Made by a program: the position numbers and the translations under genes. The notes below the pieces were generated by a model, which was not told the origin of the DNA, did no database searches, and saw nothing but the letters and a program-made list of their open reading frames with translations. 41,084 nt of DNA from an uncultured Prevotellaceae bacterium (GTDB lineage Bacteria > Bacteroidota > Bacteroidia > Bacteroidales > Muribaculaceae), in the NCBI GenBank assembly GCA_900317835.1, contig ONIL01000042.1, forward strand, positions 1-41,084, given 5' to 3'. Below are positions 7,589 to 16,050 of the stretch, in pieces (position 1 is the first letter of the stretch; each line of letters begins with the position of its first letter).

Positions 7589-8872
7589 ATGGGCAATGGA
7601 GTAACGATAATAGTGGGAGCCGGTGCTGTTTTGGACTTTGACCATAATGGCATCTTTCCATCTGTGAAGAATATCACGGACGAGGTGCTTAAATTGAGCA
7701 TCCAGAAAGTGGATGGAGGTAAAAGGCTTCTCCTACGTGAGCTCTATGATTATATTGTTGGGAAATTGAACCAAGTAGGACGACCAGAGGTTAATCGCTA
7801 TATTCCGCCACAATTAAATTTTGAGAGCTTATTGCATGTCATAGAGATGTGCATTTCATATAGTAGCTGCTGGCATAAGGAATATATATCATGGCTTGCG
7901 CTTCCAGAGTTCGGAACTTTAATTCAACCAGACGATTTCCTGAAAGATATTCAGACGTATGATTACATCAGAGCCGCATATGAACTGCAAAAGACTGTAA
8001 TGAGCATTGTCAATCAGTACGATGCTTCTTTTGGAGAGGGTACATCAAAAGAGAAATGGTATCGTGACTTTTGGAAATCCCTATCAGGAAAATCTAATAT
8101 ATTCAATCTGAATTATGATAATACGATAGAGAATAGTCTGGGTGAGTATGAGGATGGATTCCCTCCAGTCAAAGATGGTGAGGAATATAGTCGCTTTTCA
8201 GCGAGGCGCTATTATGAGAATCGAAGAGGGGTTTCAACTATTGCACATTTGCACGGCCAAATATTGTTTAGCGAGGCTAGGTCGTTTCCGTTTGAGTATA
8301 GCGTTCGGGACATGGTAAAGAACAGAAATTATGAGACTGCGTGTAAGAATAGAATAGGGGGGCAGTCTTATCCGTCTAATCAGGCAAAAGAAGAATATGT
8401 GCAGCCATATATTGTATCTGGTTCGAGGAAAACAGAAAAGATAACGTTTGCCCCCAATAATGTATATCTATCTGACTTGACAAGAAAGGTAATTGAGAAC
8501 AGCCGTCTTATGGTTATAGGCTATTCCTTTGGGGATTTGTATCTGAATGAGATTCTTGGATTGGGTATGGCCGCACATGGAGATAACTTCAGGGTGGTGA
8601 TTATCGACAAATTTCCTGCCTATATAAACTCATACCCATCTTTGTTACATCACGTGGCTCATAGATGCAATCCAAAAGAATACACTTTTGTATCAAGGCT
8701 TGCTAAGGATAGGCTATTCATTGAAATTGGGCAGAAGGAGTTTCCGCTTATTGTTGGAGAATATGGTGTACCAGTGGTTTCAAAAAATGGGAAATTGATG
8801 ATGTGTATAAACGGATTCAAGGATGCGGTTGTGAACCATAAAGAAACGATACTGAAGTTTCTTGGGGTGTAA
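7589..8872 (+). CDS. SIR2-like domain protein, probable NAD+ hydrolase
   Basis: This 427-residue protein starts with the SIR2 nucleotide-binding loop (VTIIVGAGAVLDF, 5-17). It continues with NLNYD at 173-177 (Asn175 and Asp177 in the NAD site), HLHG at 220-223 (His222 in the catalytic-base position) and MVIGYSFGDLYLNEIL from 308, the C-terminal Rossmann strand of the SIR2_2 group. SIR2 proteins of this type act as NADases in several anti-phage systems rather than as deacetylases; I infer the same here. No zinc-binding CxxC pair of true sirtuins is seen. It starts 14 bp after the small ORF on the same strand. An ~200-residue alpha-helical insertion separates loop and active site. Confidence 0.82.
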   Translation: MGNGVTIIVGAGAVLDFDHNGIFPSVKNITDEVLKLSIQKVDGGKRLLLRELYDYIVGKLNQVGRPEVNRYIPPQLNFESLLHVIEMCISYSSCWHKEYISWLALPEFGTLIQPDDFLKDIQTYDYIRAAYELQKTVMSIVNQYDASFGEGTSKEKWYRDFWKSLSGKSNIFNLNYDNTIENSLGEYEDGFPPVKDGEEYSRFSARRYYENRRGVSTIAHLHGQILFSEARSFPFEYSVRDMVKNRNYETACKNRIGGQSYPSNQAKEEYVQPYIVSGSRKTEKITFAPNNVYLSDLTRKVIENSRLMVIGYSFGDLYLNEILGLGMAAHGDNFRVVIIDKFPAYINSYPSLLHHVAHRCNPKEYTFVSRLAKDRLFIEIGQKEFPLIVGEYGVPVVSKNGKLMMCINGFKDAVVNHKETILKFLGV

Positions 8873-8976
8873 TTACTTAGCACATATTTGAGCTATAGGT
8901 CTTATCTTTATTTATTCATTCTATATGGTTTACAACAATGACCCTTCGTTGTGAAACGGGGTACCGCTTTTCCATT

Positions 8977-9006
8977 GCAATTGAGGATGTGTTGAACTAA
9001 TCCAAT
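8977..9006 (+). repeat. Right imperfect direct repeat overlapping integrase 3' end
   Basis: It matches 4891-4920 at 26 of 30 positions. Its right end contains the stop codon and last codons of the minus-strand recombinase remnant (8997-9197). It bounds the ATPase-RES-SIR2 block on the right. Confidence 0.55.
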
Positions 9007-9197
9007 AACTTGACAAGGTCTCTCTTCATTTCCTCATCAATGTCTTGAAACCGCTGGAATGCCTGGCTGCCTTCCTTACGACCAGAGATGGCAGTAACAA
9101 GGTTTGGGTCTTTGACTTTTCGGTAAATGTTACCAATGAAAGTCCTTCTTGCCATGTGACTGTTGGCGACCTCATAGATGGGGCGCTTTACCTCCTC
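8997..9197 (-). pseudogene. C-terminal remnant of a tyrosine recombinase (phage integrase family)
   Basis: Read on the minus strand, this gives ~66 residues: KRPIYEVANSHMARRTFIGN, then KVKDPNLVTAISGRKEGSQA, FQRFQDIDEEMKRDLV and KLLD stop. SHMARRTF is the H-x-x-R box of tyrosine recombinases. SGRKEGS...F.RF.DID matches the region around the second histidine and the catalytic tyrosine, with Phe (FQRF) where RYR is usual. The catalytic core upstream is absent. The fragment cannot be active, but it shows that a mobile element once ended here. Confidence 0.75.
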
Positions 9198-9335
9198 ACG
9201 TTAAGGTGGCAGCAATGCTGTCGATGTATATATTAGTTTTCGACTTCCTCAACTTGAGTAAGTCGTACCAGGTGTCATCGCCCTCATGTTGCTCCAGATA
9301 GTCGTCGAGGGCATCGATGGGTCTTATTCTTACCC
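9198..9335 (-). pseudogene. Decayed protein fragment joined out of frame to the integrase tail
   Basis: In the frame ending with TGA at ~9198, the minus strand reads RPIDALDDYLEQHEGDDTWY, then DLLKLRKSKTNIYIDSIAAT and LT stop. The text is protein-like but I cannot name its family. It may be an N-terminal or middle part of the same integrase after an internal deletion, or another gene. There is no start codon or upstream coding continuation. Confidence 0.4.
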
Positions 9336-9371
9336 TTTAGCTTTGTTATTGTATTGCTACATTCGGAAAAG

Positions 9372-9416
9372 CACCCATTTGGGGGTTGTGGGTGTGGGTT
9401 TTGATGGGTAATTTTG
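9372..9416 (+). promoter_or_regulatory. Palindrome-type promoter, copy B, before the ECF sigma gene
   Basis: CACCCATTTGGGGGTTG is followed after exactly 20 bp by TAATTTTG, a perfect TAnnTTTG. The ATG at 9484 lies 68 bp on. Because the same layout precedes several other genes here, the sigma factor may control its own promoter and those genes. That is inferred only. Confidence 0.65.
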
Positions 9417-9483
9417 TCGCGTGATTAAAAAAAAGTTGCGGAAAAGGGTTTAGTAAATCGACCTGAGTGTGTATATAGAGTGT

Positions 9484-9984
9484 ATGACAGACAGGAAACG
9501 ACAAATCGAACGGCTGTTCAAGCAGCATTACCGGGCCATGTACAGGCTGGCCAGCATCCTCTTGCACAACGATGAGGAGAGCATGGACATCGTGCATGAT
9601 GTCTTTGCCAGGCTGCTTGCCGACCGCCGTCCGCTGCAAGAGGCGACTGCCGAAGCGTTCCTGCTGTCATGCGTGCGCAACCAGTGCTTGAATGTGATGC
9701 GTGACCGCAAGATCGATGAACGGGCCCGACAACTCCTGATGCTGGAGAGTGAGATTTCCAGCCGTGAAGCCGAGGACATCGAAGCCGAGATCAGCGCGCT
9801 GCATCAAGGTGTCGCCGACCTGGAGCCGCCCGTGTGCCGCGAGGTCATCGTGCTGCATTACCGTTACGGGCTCACCTTCCGCGAGATTGCCGAACGGTTG
9901 AGCGTGAGCGAGACCACCGTTTACAAGCATCTGCGCAGCGCACTAGACCAACTTCGTTTAACATTAACACCACCAGAGCGATGA
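9484..9984 (+). CDS. ECF-type RNA polymerase sigma factor of an outer-membrane signalling cascade
   Basis: This 166-residue protein has region 2 at ~5-70 (RLFKQHYRAMYRLASILLHN, then MDIVHDVFARLL and FLLSCVRNQCLNVMRDRKID) and region 4 at ~105-160 (LEPPVCREVIVLHYRYGLTF, then REIAERLSVSETTVYKHLRS). I chose the ATG at 9484 because MTDRKRQIERLF begins the family pattern; an upstream start at 9469 would add five residues. The gene overlaps the DUF4974 gene by ATGA, and the STN receptor follows. That is the standard order of FecI/FecR/FecA-like systems, in which an outer-membrane receptor signals through the anti-sigma to the sigma factor. Confidence 0.9.
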   Translation: MTDRKRQIERLFKQHYRAMYRLASILLHNDEESMDIVHDVFARLLADRRPLQEATAEAFLLSCVRNQCLNVMRDRKIDERARQLLMLESEISSREAEDIEAEISALHQGVADLEPPVCREVIVLHYRYGLTFREIAERLSVSETTVYKHLRSALDQLRLTLTPPER

Positions 9985-10649
9985 ACAAGACCGAACAATT
10001 GTTGAAGATGCTTGAGCGTCCCGAGCAATACACCGAGCGGCAGTGGCAGGACATCCTTGCCGACGATGAGTGCCGCGAACTCTACTCGTTGATGGCCAAA
10101 ACCCGCAGCGCCCTTGCCAGCGAGCAAGCCGCCGAGCGGCTGAGCGACGAGATGATTGACGCGCAGTGGCAACGCTTGGCTGGGGAGCAGCACGAGCGGG
10201 CCGTCATCGTGCCCCTGTGGCGCAAGATCGCCGCAGCTGCCGTTGTGGTAATCGCTTGTGTGGGCATCGCCATTGCAGCGGTGCATACAGGCTTTTTCGG
10301 CCTTAAGCACAGCGAAAACCAGCCCGAGAAGGTCGTCCAGCAAGGCAATAACCCAGAGAATACCGTCACCGATGAAGCGCTGGCACCCACGCCCGACACC
10401 TTGTCGATGGCTGCGGGGTCCCGCCTGTTTGAGGAAGTGCCGCTGGAGCAGGTGCTCGCCGAACTTGCAGCCCACTATGGCGTGGAGGTGGAGTACCGCT
10501 CGGACGACGTGCGGTCGCTGCGCCTGTTCTATCAATGGGAGCCGGAATACTCACTGGACAAGGTGGTCGAGATGCTCAACAACTTTGAGGCCATCTCCAT
10601 CCGGCACGAGGGTAACCAGCTGATTGTGGAATCGAAAAACCTGAAGTAA
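9981..10649 (+). CDS. Short FecR-like anti-sigma factor with DUF4974 domain
   Basis: This 222-residue protein has a cytoplasmic arm (1-78), a single membrane segment at ~81-102 (AAAAVVVIACVGIAIAAV), a polar linker and a C-terminal DUF4974 domain at ~149-217 (FEEVPLEQVLAELAAHYGVE, then LRLFYQWEPEYSLDKVVEML and IRHEGNQLIVE). Family members transmit a receptor signal from the periplasm to the sigma factor. The ~45-residue linker is too short for the usual FecR beta domain, so this is a reduced form (typical length is ~300 or more). The start is fixed by the ATGA overlap with the sigma gene. The receptor gene follows after 8 bp. Confidence 0.85.
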   Translation: MNKTEQLLKMLERPEQYTERQWQDILADDECRELYSLMAKTRSALASEQAAERLSDEMIDAQWQRLAGEQHERAVIVPLWRKIAAAAVVVIACVGIAIAAVHTGFFGLKHSENQPEKVVQQGNNPENTVTDEALAPTPDTLSMAAGSRLFEEVPLEQVLAELAAHYGVEVEYRSDDVRSLRLFYQWEPEYSLDKVVEMLNNFEAISIRHEGNQLIVESKNLK

Positions 10650-10657
10650 CCCTACCC

Positions 10658-13230
10658 ATGAAGCGAACAATCTCATTGCTCATGTGCATGGCATTTGCCC
10701 TGCTGCTCACGGCCGCTGCACAAAGTATCACGCACACCTTCAGTGACGTGTCGATGAGCGATGCCCTCAAGTACCTGCAGCAACACACCAGCCGCTACAA
10801 GATCGTCTTCATCTATGACGACCTGGAGGACTACAAGGTGACGACCACGGTCAAGAACAAGTCCGTGCCCGACGCCATCCGCCAGATGATCGGTTTCTAT
10901 CCCATCAAGATGACCAGGAAGGAAAACAGCGAAATCTACGTCGAAGCCATCCTCAAGACCGAGCGTCGCCTCAAGGGCGTGGTGGTCGATGAGCACAACC
11001 TGCCGATGCCCTATGCCAACGTCACCCTGCTCAACCCTGCCGACTCGACGATGGTGGGAGGCGGCGTGACCAACGAGAGCGGCCGCTTCGTCATTCCCAT
11101 CGAGCATGGCAAGGTCATCGCCCGCATCTCCTACGTGGGCTACAAGACCGCTTATCGCCTATGCAACCGTGACAACGTGGGCACCATCAAGATGCAACCC
11201 GACATTACCGCCCTCAAGGAAACCGTTGTGACCGCTGCCAAGATGCAGATTGAGCGCGACGGTGCCAATTACACCCTGCGCAACCTGGGCGGCACCATCA
11301 TGGGCAATGCCGGCAATGCACTCGACCTGCTGCGTTGGACGCCCGGTGTTATCGTGGGCATGAACGAGGACATCTCCCTCATCGGCCGGGACGGCAAGAC
11401 CGAGGTCTATCTCAATGACCGCCGCATCACCAACAAGCCGTCACCTCGCAAAATATCAAGCGCGTGGAGATCATCCGAGAGCCTGATGCCCAATATGCCT
11501 CCAATGCAGGCTCGGTCATCAAGGTCCTTACACACAGTCCCGTCAAGGACCACCTGGGCGCAAGTCTCACCAACGTGCTGGACATCAAGCGCAAGGTCTC
11601 CAACACCACGACACTCACCCTGGACGGCAAATACAAAAAACTATCTGGAAACGCCTCCTTTTCTTATGGCCGCCTCAATACCGAAGTGTCAAGTCTCGGG
11701 GTTACCAAAATAGCCGATGAAAATGACGGCACATGGCTTTATAACAAAGCCGACATGTCAAACTCAATAAGCGCAGGAGACAGGTACACCGTCTTTGCAG
11801 GAATGAACTACGCCCTCACGCCCAAGAGCGTCATCGGTGCACAGTATAATGGCAGTTTCTATCAGGTAGACATCAACGAGCAAATCCGGCAGACGATGGT
11901 CCAGCGGCTGTATGGCTCAAAGCAGATGACCGATCGCGTGACCCGTAACAGCACATCGGCCAGTTACCTGTGGCAACGCAATGACAACTCGCAACTGCTG
12001 GTTATCGCCGACTATGCGTCAATGAGACAGAAAGACGCTCAAAACCTGAGGGAATACTTGATGATTGTCAACAATGAAAACGATGTCAGCTTGACCGATA
12101 ATACCATCCTCAAACATTATCTTGTGGTGAACAGCAACGACTATAACATCGTGACCGCAACAGCCATGTACAATTTCGTTTCCCGAGGTTGGAACAACAA
12201 GATGGGGATTGTGTGGGGGCATACTGGCAGCATAGGCACTGTCCTGTTGAACGAAGTGTCGCAGACCTGTAAACGCGACAACGACTGGTCGGGCCTATAT
12301 TACACCGTGAGCAGGTCTTGGGACAAGTGGCGGATGAATGCGGGTTTGAGATACGAGTATGACTATACCCGAACAGATGTTGAGGGCTCCAGCCTTAACA
12401 AGACTTACCACAACCTGCTGCCCAACGCAAGCGTCGGCCTTCAACTGAGTCCCGACATAGACCTGGCGCTATACTACCGCCGCACCCTTAGGCGCCCCTC
12501 TTACAACGAGTTGCGCTCCACCCACAACTACATCAATTCCTATCAGTACTCGACGGGCAACCCGTTTTTGAGGCCGACCATTACCGACCATTTTGCGTTG
12601 AACGCCAATTTCAAGGGTTTCACGGCCTCGCTGTCCTATAGCCTGATGGACGATGCTACCCAACGCATTATGGTGCATCTGGGGTCGGGCGCCGTTCTCG
12701 AATACCCTATCAACATTATGCTTTTCAGGGCCTGGTCGCTTGACCTGGGCTACAACTACAGCAACTCATGGCTGAACCTGAATGTGCAGTCCAGTGCCAC
12801 TCTGCCTCACACTACCTACCCCTATTTCGACATTATACGGACCGAGAGTTCTCCATTTGCCTCGATCAATGTCAATGCCCAGTTCACAGTGGCACGGCGA
12901 TACCTCATCGGATGCAACTTGTTCGGCAGCACACCCTGGATTTCAGGTTTCTCACAAAACGCCTCTATTGTGGGCTTGAACTTGAGTGCAAGGACCACGT
13001 TGTGCCAAGGACGCCTGCTGTTGGGCGTTAACCTGAATGACCTGTTCCAGCGCAGCATGTCTCCCTGGTACAAGACCCGATACATGAACATTTATAACGA
13101 GAACCACACCGATTATGATATCCGTGGCATCTCGTTCATGGCGCGATGGACCTTCAACACCATCAGCAACCCGTTCAAAAAGCGCAGCGGCAACGATGCC
13201 ACCTTGCAACGAACCCAAGACAACAACTAA
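10658..13230 (+). pseudogene. STN / carboxypeptidase-regulatory / plug / barrel receptor-like gene, frameshifted near 11440
   Basis: The first open part (10658 to ~11440) has a signal peptide, an STN domain at ~24-95 (FSDVSMSDALKYLQQHTSRY), a regulatory-like beta domain from ~108 and a plug (TEVYLNDRRITNK). The frame is then lost. The other frame resumes with TSQNIKRVEIIREPDAQYAS and runs through a full barrel to 13230 (GISFMARWTFN). The paralogue at 1-2161 suggests ~13 bp are missing between DRRITNK and VTSQNIK. If the shift is real, the receptor is truncated before the barrel and the sigma cascade has lost its sensor. If it is an error, this is a complete ~860-residue receptor. Confidence 0.8.
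11047..11198 (+). repeat. N-terminal domain segment shared with the gene at 1-152
   Basis: It aligns without gaps with bases 1-152, with about 18 mismatches in 152. Just after it the two genes diverge strongly (TLDGVTVKGSKR against ALKETVVTAAKM). The sharp edge suggests recombination or gene conversion of the regulatory-like domain between otherwise different barrels. Confidence 0.75.
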
Positions 13231-13256
13231 TAAAACAATAAAAAAACATAAGAGTC

Positions 13257-14342
13257 ATGAAGAAGATTTTAATCATTTTTTTAGGTCTGGTGGCATTAGC
13301 ATCATGCAGCAAGGATGATAATGAAGTACCATTTCCTCTTCCTCCAGAAAATGCTTCCCTCTATATGGCCGTGAATGGGTTACCCGGGTTTCCCGATAAG
13401 ATCTACGACCTTGAAGGTAACACGATTTACGAATGCGAGGAGGGTGGCAGCATTCAGTCGCTGGTCGCCGAAGGCAGTGACTGGTATGCACTCATCAAAG
13501 AAAACGACACCTTTTTTGTCGTGAAAAATGGCTCGAAGATAATCTCTGGTGAAGGACAAATCTGGTGCTTCACGATCGAGAACGGCTTTGTCTATACCGT
13601 GCAGGAGTATAAAAACTTTGAGGTCTGGGTCTGCAAGGGTTATGAGTCCCAGCAAGACAAAGGCTCCTGGTATAACCAGCAACTCTTTTATGTGACCGAG
13701 GGTGACCTTGAATGCGTCGAAAATTGGCTGTATAATACTTTCATGGTGCATGACGGAAGTGTCACTATACCATTTCGCGGTCCTGAGCCGAAAATTATGA
13801 TTGACGGCTCAACCCATTCGCTAAATGAGTACTTGGATCATGGTTTCGATTGGGTTTACGGTATAGATTTCTATGCCGGTTCCTGGCTGATTACCTACGA
13901 GGACTTTGAGACAAGGAAAAACATGTACTGGTGGCATAACGTCAATTACGAATGCCCTGCTGATTTTCAGCCCTATGCATCATCCATTGTCAATGGCCAC
14001 TCATTTATCCTGGGACGGAAAACCACTTCTCAAGGTGTAGGTGGTATAAATGGCATACCTGCTGTCTTGATTGATGGAATTGAGACCGTCTTGAATAATG
14101 ACCTCGCGGGATTCTCGGCTGTCAGTCTTGCATCTCATGGCGTGGACACTTATATCCTGGTCCGTGACAATACATCCCTTTATTCCTACATTTATAAGAA
14201 CTTGAGCGCCATCAAACTGCCCGATGTCAAAACTCCCTACAGCGTGGGACCCTATGGTGCCCAAAACTCTAACGACGGAAAATCGAATCTGTCAGCATTG
14301 GGCATCAAGGCTATTGCCGTCGTTTCTAGCCGTAAGGATTAG
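13257..14342 (+). CDS. Lipoprotein of unknown function, probably surface-exposed
   Basis: This 361-residue protein has a signal peptide with lipobox LASC and mature N-terminus CSKDDNE. The acidic residues after the cysteine resemble the Bacteroidetes lipoprotein export signal that sends lipoproteins to the cell surface. The mature part is rich in aromatic residues with a repeated beta-blade feel (DKIYDLEGNTIYECEEGG, TFFVVKNGSKIISGEG, PEPKIMIDGSTHSLNEYL, GIPAVLIDGIETVLNND), suggesting a beta-propeller-like fold. It lies 26 bp after the frameshifted receptor, so it probably belongs to the same receptor operon. Confidence 0.7.
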   Translation: MKKILIIFLGLVALASCSKDDNEVPFPLPPENASLYMAVNGLPGFPDKIYDLEGNTIYECEEGGSIQSLVAEGSDWYALIKENDTFFVVKNGSKIISGEGQIWCFTIENGFVYTVQEYKNFEVWVCKGYESQQDKGSWYNQQLFYVTEGDLECVENWLYNTFMVHDGSVTIPFRGPEPKIMIDGSTHSLNEYLDHGFDWVYGIDFYAGSWLITYEDFETRKNMYWWHNVNYECPADFQPYASSIVNGHSFILGRKTTSQGVGGINGIPAVLIDGIETVLNNDLAGFSAVSLASHGVDTYILVRDNTSLYSYIYKNLSAIKLPDVKTPYSVGPYGAQNSNDGKSNLSALGIKAIAVVSSRKD

Positions 14343-14377
14343 GGGAAAATTTTACAATACACGATAAAAGCGATAAA

Positions 14378-14809
14378 ATGAAAACGATAAAGAAACTGAT
14401 GACCTTGTTGCTGGCATTGCTGGCATTGACCGCTTGTCAACACGATGATGAGCCCGATGGGGCTGAGTTCTTCCAGAACTTGGCACCATGTCCTACTGAT
14501 GGCATTTTTGAGGGCAAGGTTTTTAGCCGTTCGTCTGAAGACAAAATCGGGCTGTGGTGCGAAATCACCAAGTCCCCCGCAGATGTCGATCCTGAAATGC
14601 CCAATGTGCCTAAAAAACGCACAGACATATATATAAGCCGAGATGTTTTCTTGGGATATCCGCCCAAAAACAACACCGAGATCAAGTTTCAGATACTGGG
14701 AATCGGACATTTCCCTCCTGAAGGCTTTCCCTATAATTATTATTTGCTTTGGGATCGCTCATACTACATCTGCAATATCAACCTCATTGCAGTAAATATA
14801 ACTGATTGA
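14378..14809 (+). CDS. Small lipoprotein, probably surface-exposed
   Basis: This 143-residue protein has the signal peptide MKTIKKLMTLLLALLALTAC; the mature end CQHDDEPDG carries acidic residues after Cys, as in the surface export signal. The remainder is a small beta-type domain with no family I recognise (FEGKVFSRSSEDKIGLWCEI, YNYYLLWDRSYYICNINL). The first codons resemble those of the genes at 15550, 30236 and 30733. It lies 35 bp after the larger lipoprotein. Confidence 0.65.
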   Translation: MKTIKKLMTLLLALLALTACQHDDEPDGAEFFQNLAPCPTDGIFEGKVFSRSSEDKIGLWCEITKSPADVDPEMPNVPKKRTDIYISRDVFLGYPPKNNTEIKFQILGIGHFPPEGFPYNYYLLWDRSYYICNINLIAVNITD

Positions 14810-14837
14810 AAATTAAATAATTTAATACTTGTTTTCA

Positions 14838-15449
14838 ATGAAAAAGACATTTATGGCACTCGTGTGCATGGTTCTGGCCAGTGGCGCTGCCATGGCACAG
14901 AAGACGTTCACATTCGGTCCTAAGATCGGTATTGACTACACTCACCAGTTGGGCAAAAACATCAACGATGAAAGCGCGCTCAACTATCAAGTCGGTGCAT
15001 TCATGGAATACTGCCTTAACAACAAGTTCGCTATTGCCCCCGAGGTGGTGTTTGCCACTAATACACGCCCCAAGATGGAGTGGGTTGATGGGTTCTATCA
15101 CGACCCGGCTATTGACGTGACCACGACTTATCAAAGAAATTATATCAACATTCCTGTCATGTTCAAGTATTATGTGTCGCCATCGTTGAGTATTGACTTG
15201 GGGCCGCAATTCGGTTTTAAAGTATATGACCGATATACCGACAAGTGGGAAGAGCGTGGCAGAGAGATGAAAGAAAAGCACAGCTTGGGTTACCGAAACT
15301 TTGATTTCGGCCTCGGCCTTGGCGCTACCTACAACTTTACCGAAAGATTCTTTGTCCAGGTCCGTTACACCCTTAGCTTGACAACGCTATATGAAGGCAG
15401 CAATGCCAGGAACGGTAACGCCCAACTCTCCATCGGCTACCGCTTTTAA
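14838..15449 (+). CDS. Outer-membrane beta-barrel protein (porin-like, PF13568 type)
   Basis: This 203-residue protein has a signal peptide (MKKTFMALVCMVLASGAAMA then QK). It is followed by the small-barrel pattern FTFGPKIGIDYTHQLG, YQVGAFMEYCLNNKFAIAPE, YINIPVMFKYYVSPSLSIDL, GPQFGF, FDFGLGLGATYNFTERFF, and ends in LSIGYRF, a typical barrel-assembly C-terminal strand. The ATG at 14838 is preferred because it begins the signal peptide; an ATG at 14829 would add three residues. The protein probably sits in the outer membrane; its cargo is unknown. Confidence 0.85.
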   Translation: MKKTFMALVCMVLASGAAMAQKTFTFGPKIGIDYTHQLGKNINDESALNYQVGAFMEYCLNNKFAIAPEVVFATNTRPKMEWVDGFYHDPAIDVTTTYQRNYINIPVMFKYYVSPSLSIDLGPQFGFKVYDRYTDKWEERGREMKEKHSLGYRNFDFGLGLGATYNFTERFFVQVRYTLSLTTLYEGSNARNGNAQLSIGYRF

Positions 15450-15480
15450 TGATTTCAGTCGTGTAGTGAGATGAGAAAAT

Positions 15481-15525
15481 CACCCTTTTGGGTATTGTCC
15501 TGACAGCTTATCTACAGCAACTTTG
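15481..15525 (+). promoter_or_regulatory. Palindrome-type promoter, copy C
   Basis: CACCCTTTTGGGTATTG is followed after exactly 20 bp by CAACTTTG, one mismatch from TAnnTTTG. The ATG of the lipoprotein gene at 15550 lies 25 bp on. It has the same internal spacing as the copies at 2632, 9372, 16858 and 25669. Confidence 0.6.
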
Positions 15526-15549
15526 CAACAAAATAAAAAACGTATCATC

Positions 15550-16026
15550 ATGAACACGACTAAGAAACTGTTTATACCGCTGTTGGCATGCTGCTTGGCG
15601 CTACTCAGCTCGTGTGACTACTTTTCTTATTATGAGTTCAAAGTCCATAACCAGGCACAGGACACCGTCTCGATAGAGATGACGCTCACTTATCAATACG
15701 GATACGAGAAAAACGGTGAAGTGCTGATAGACGATGACTATACACGTCGCCCGAAGTATGACCGAGACACGCTCGTGCTCCTTGCCCCTGGAGATGAATT
15801 CTTGGCAACAATCTCGCTCTTCAACCAGTATCTCAGCACATCCTTTGAAGAAGACGGAGTGACGCCATTCTGGTGCTACATCAAATCAATAACCGTTGGC
15901 GAAAAGTCCCTTGAACCCGAGGCGTGGAATCATGAATCAGCATGGAAGAAGAAACATGATGGGCATGGCATATACTTTGGCGAAACACTGCAGTTTGACC
16001 TTTATCTCGACGATTCCATTTACTAA
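15550..16026 (+). CDS. Lipoprotein, paralogue of the one at 30236
   Basis: This 158-residue protein has the signal peptide MNTTKKLFIPLLACCLALLS and lipobox SSC; no acidic run follows the Cys, so it may face the periplasm. The mature domain matches 30236-30712 in several blocks: YYEFKVHNQAQDTVSIEM against YYFTVQNMTNDTVSVNM, and IKSITVGEKSLEPEAWN against IQSIKIGENALKPEKWN. The lengths are identical. The start at 15550 is chosen for the signal peptide, with a palindrome-type promoter just upstream. The family is not recognised. Confidence 0.7.
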   Translation: MNTTKKLFIPLLACCLALLSSCDYFSYYEFKVHNQAQDTVSIEMTLTYQYGYEKNGEVLIDDDYTRRPKYDRDTLVLLAPGDEFLATISLFNQYLSTSFEEDGVTPFWCYIKSITVGEKSLEPEAWNHESAWKKKHDGHGIYFGETLQFDLYLDDSIY

Positions 16027-16050
16027 TAGACTTTAACGAAGCAAGAAGAT

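Larger units (their letters stand above)
8873..9483. other. 611-bp stretch with integrase relic, direct repeat and promoter
   Basis: No intact gene is visible. In order it holds a short A+T-rich spacer after the SIR2 gene, the right direct repeat (8977-9006), a decayed tyrosine recombinase tail and a second decayed fragment on the minus strand, and the palindrome-type promoter (9372-9416) of the sigma gene at 9484. Confidence 0.7.

Noticed and set aside
8930-8960. Short inverted repeat ACAATG...CGTTGT after the SIR2 gene
   Set aside because: The arms are only 6 bp with a mismatch and no T run follows, so a terminator cannot be supported.
9045-9236. Plus-strand frame of 63 codons between the SIR2 and sigma genes
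   Set aside because: The minus strand over the same bases reads as integrase (SHMARRTF...), so the plus frame is a by-product.
9921-10535. Open minus-strand frame of 204 codons
   Set aside because: It is antisense to the anti-sigma gene; His/Gly/Leu-rich text is typical of a shadow frame.
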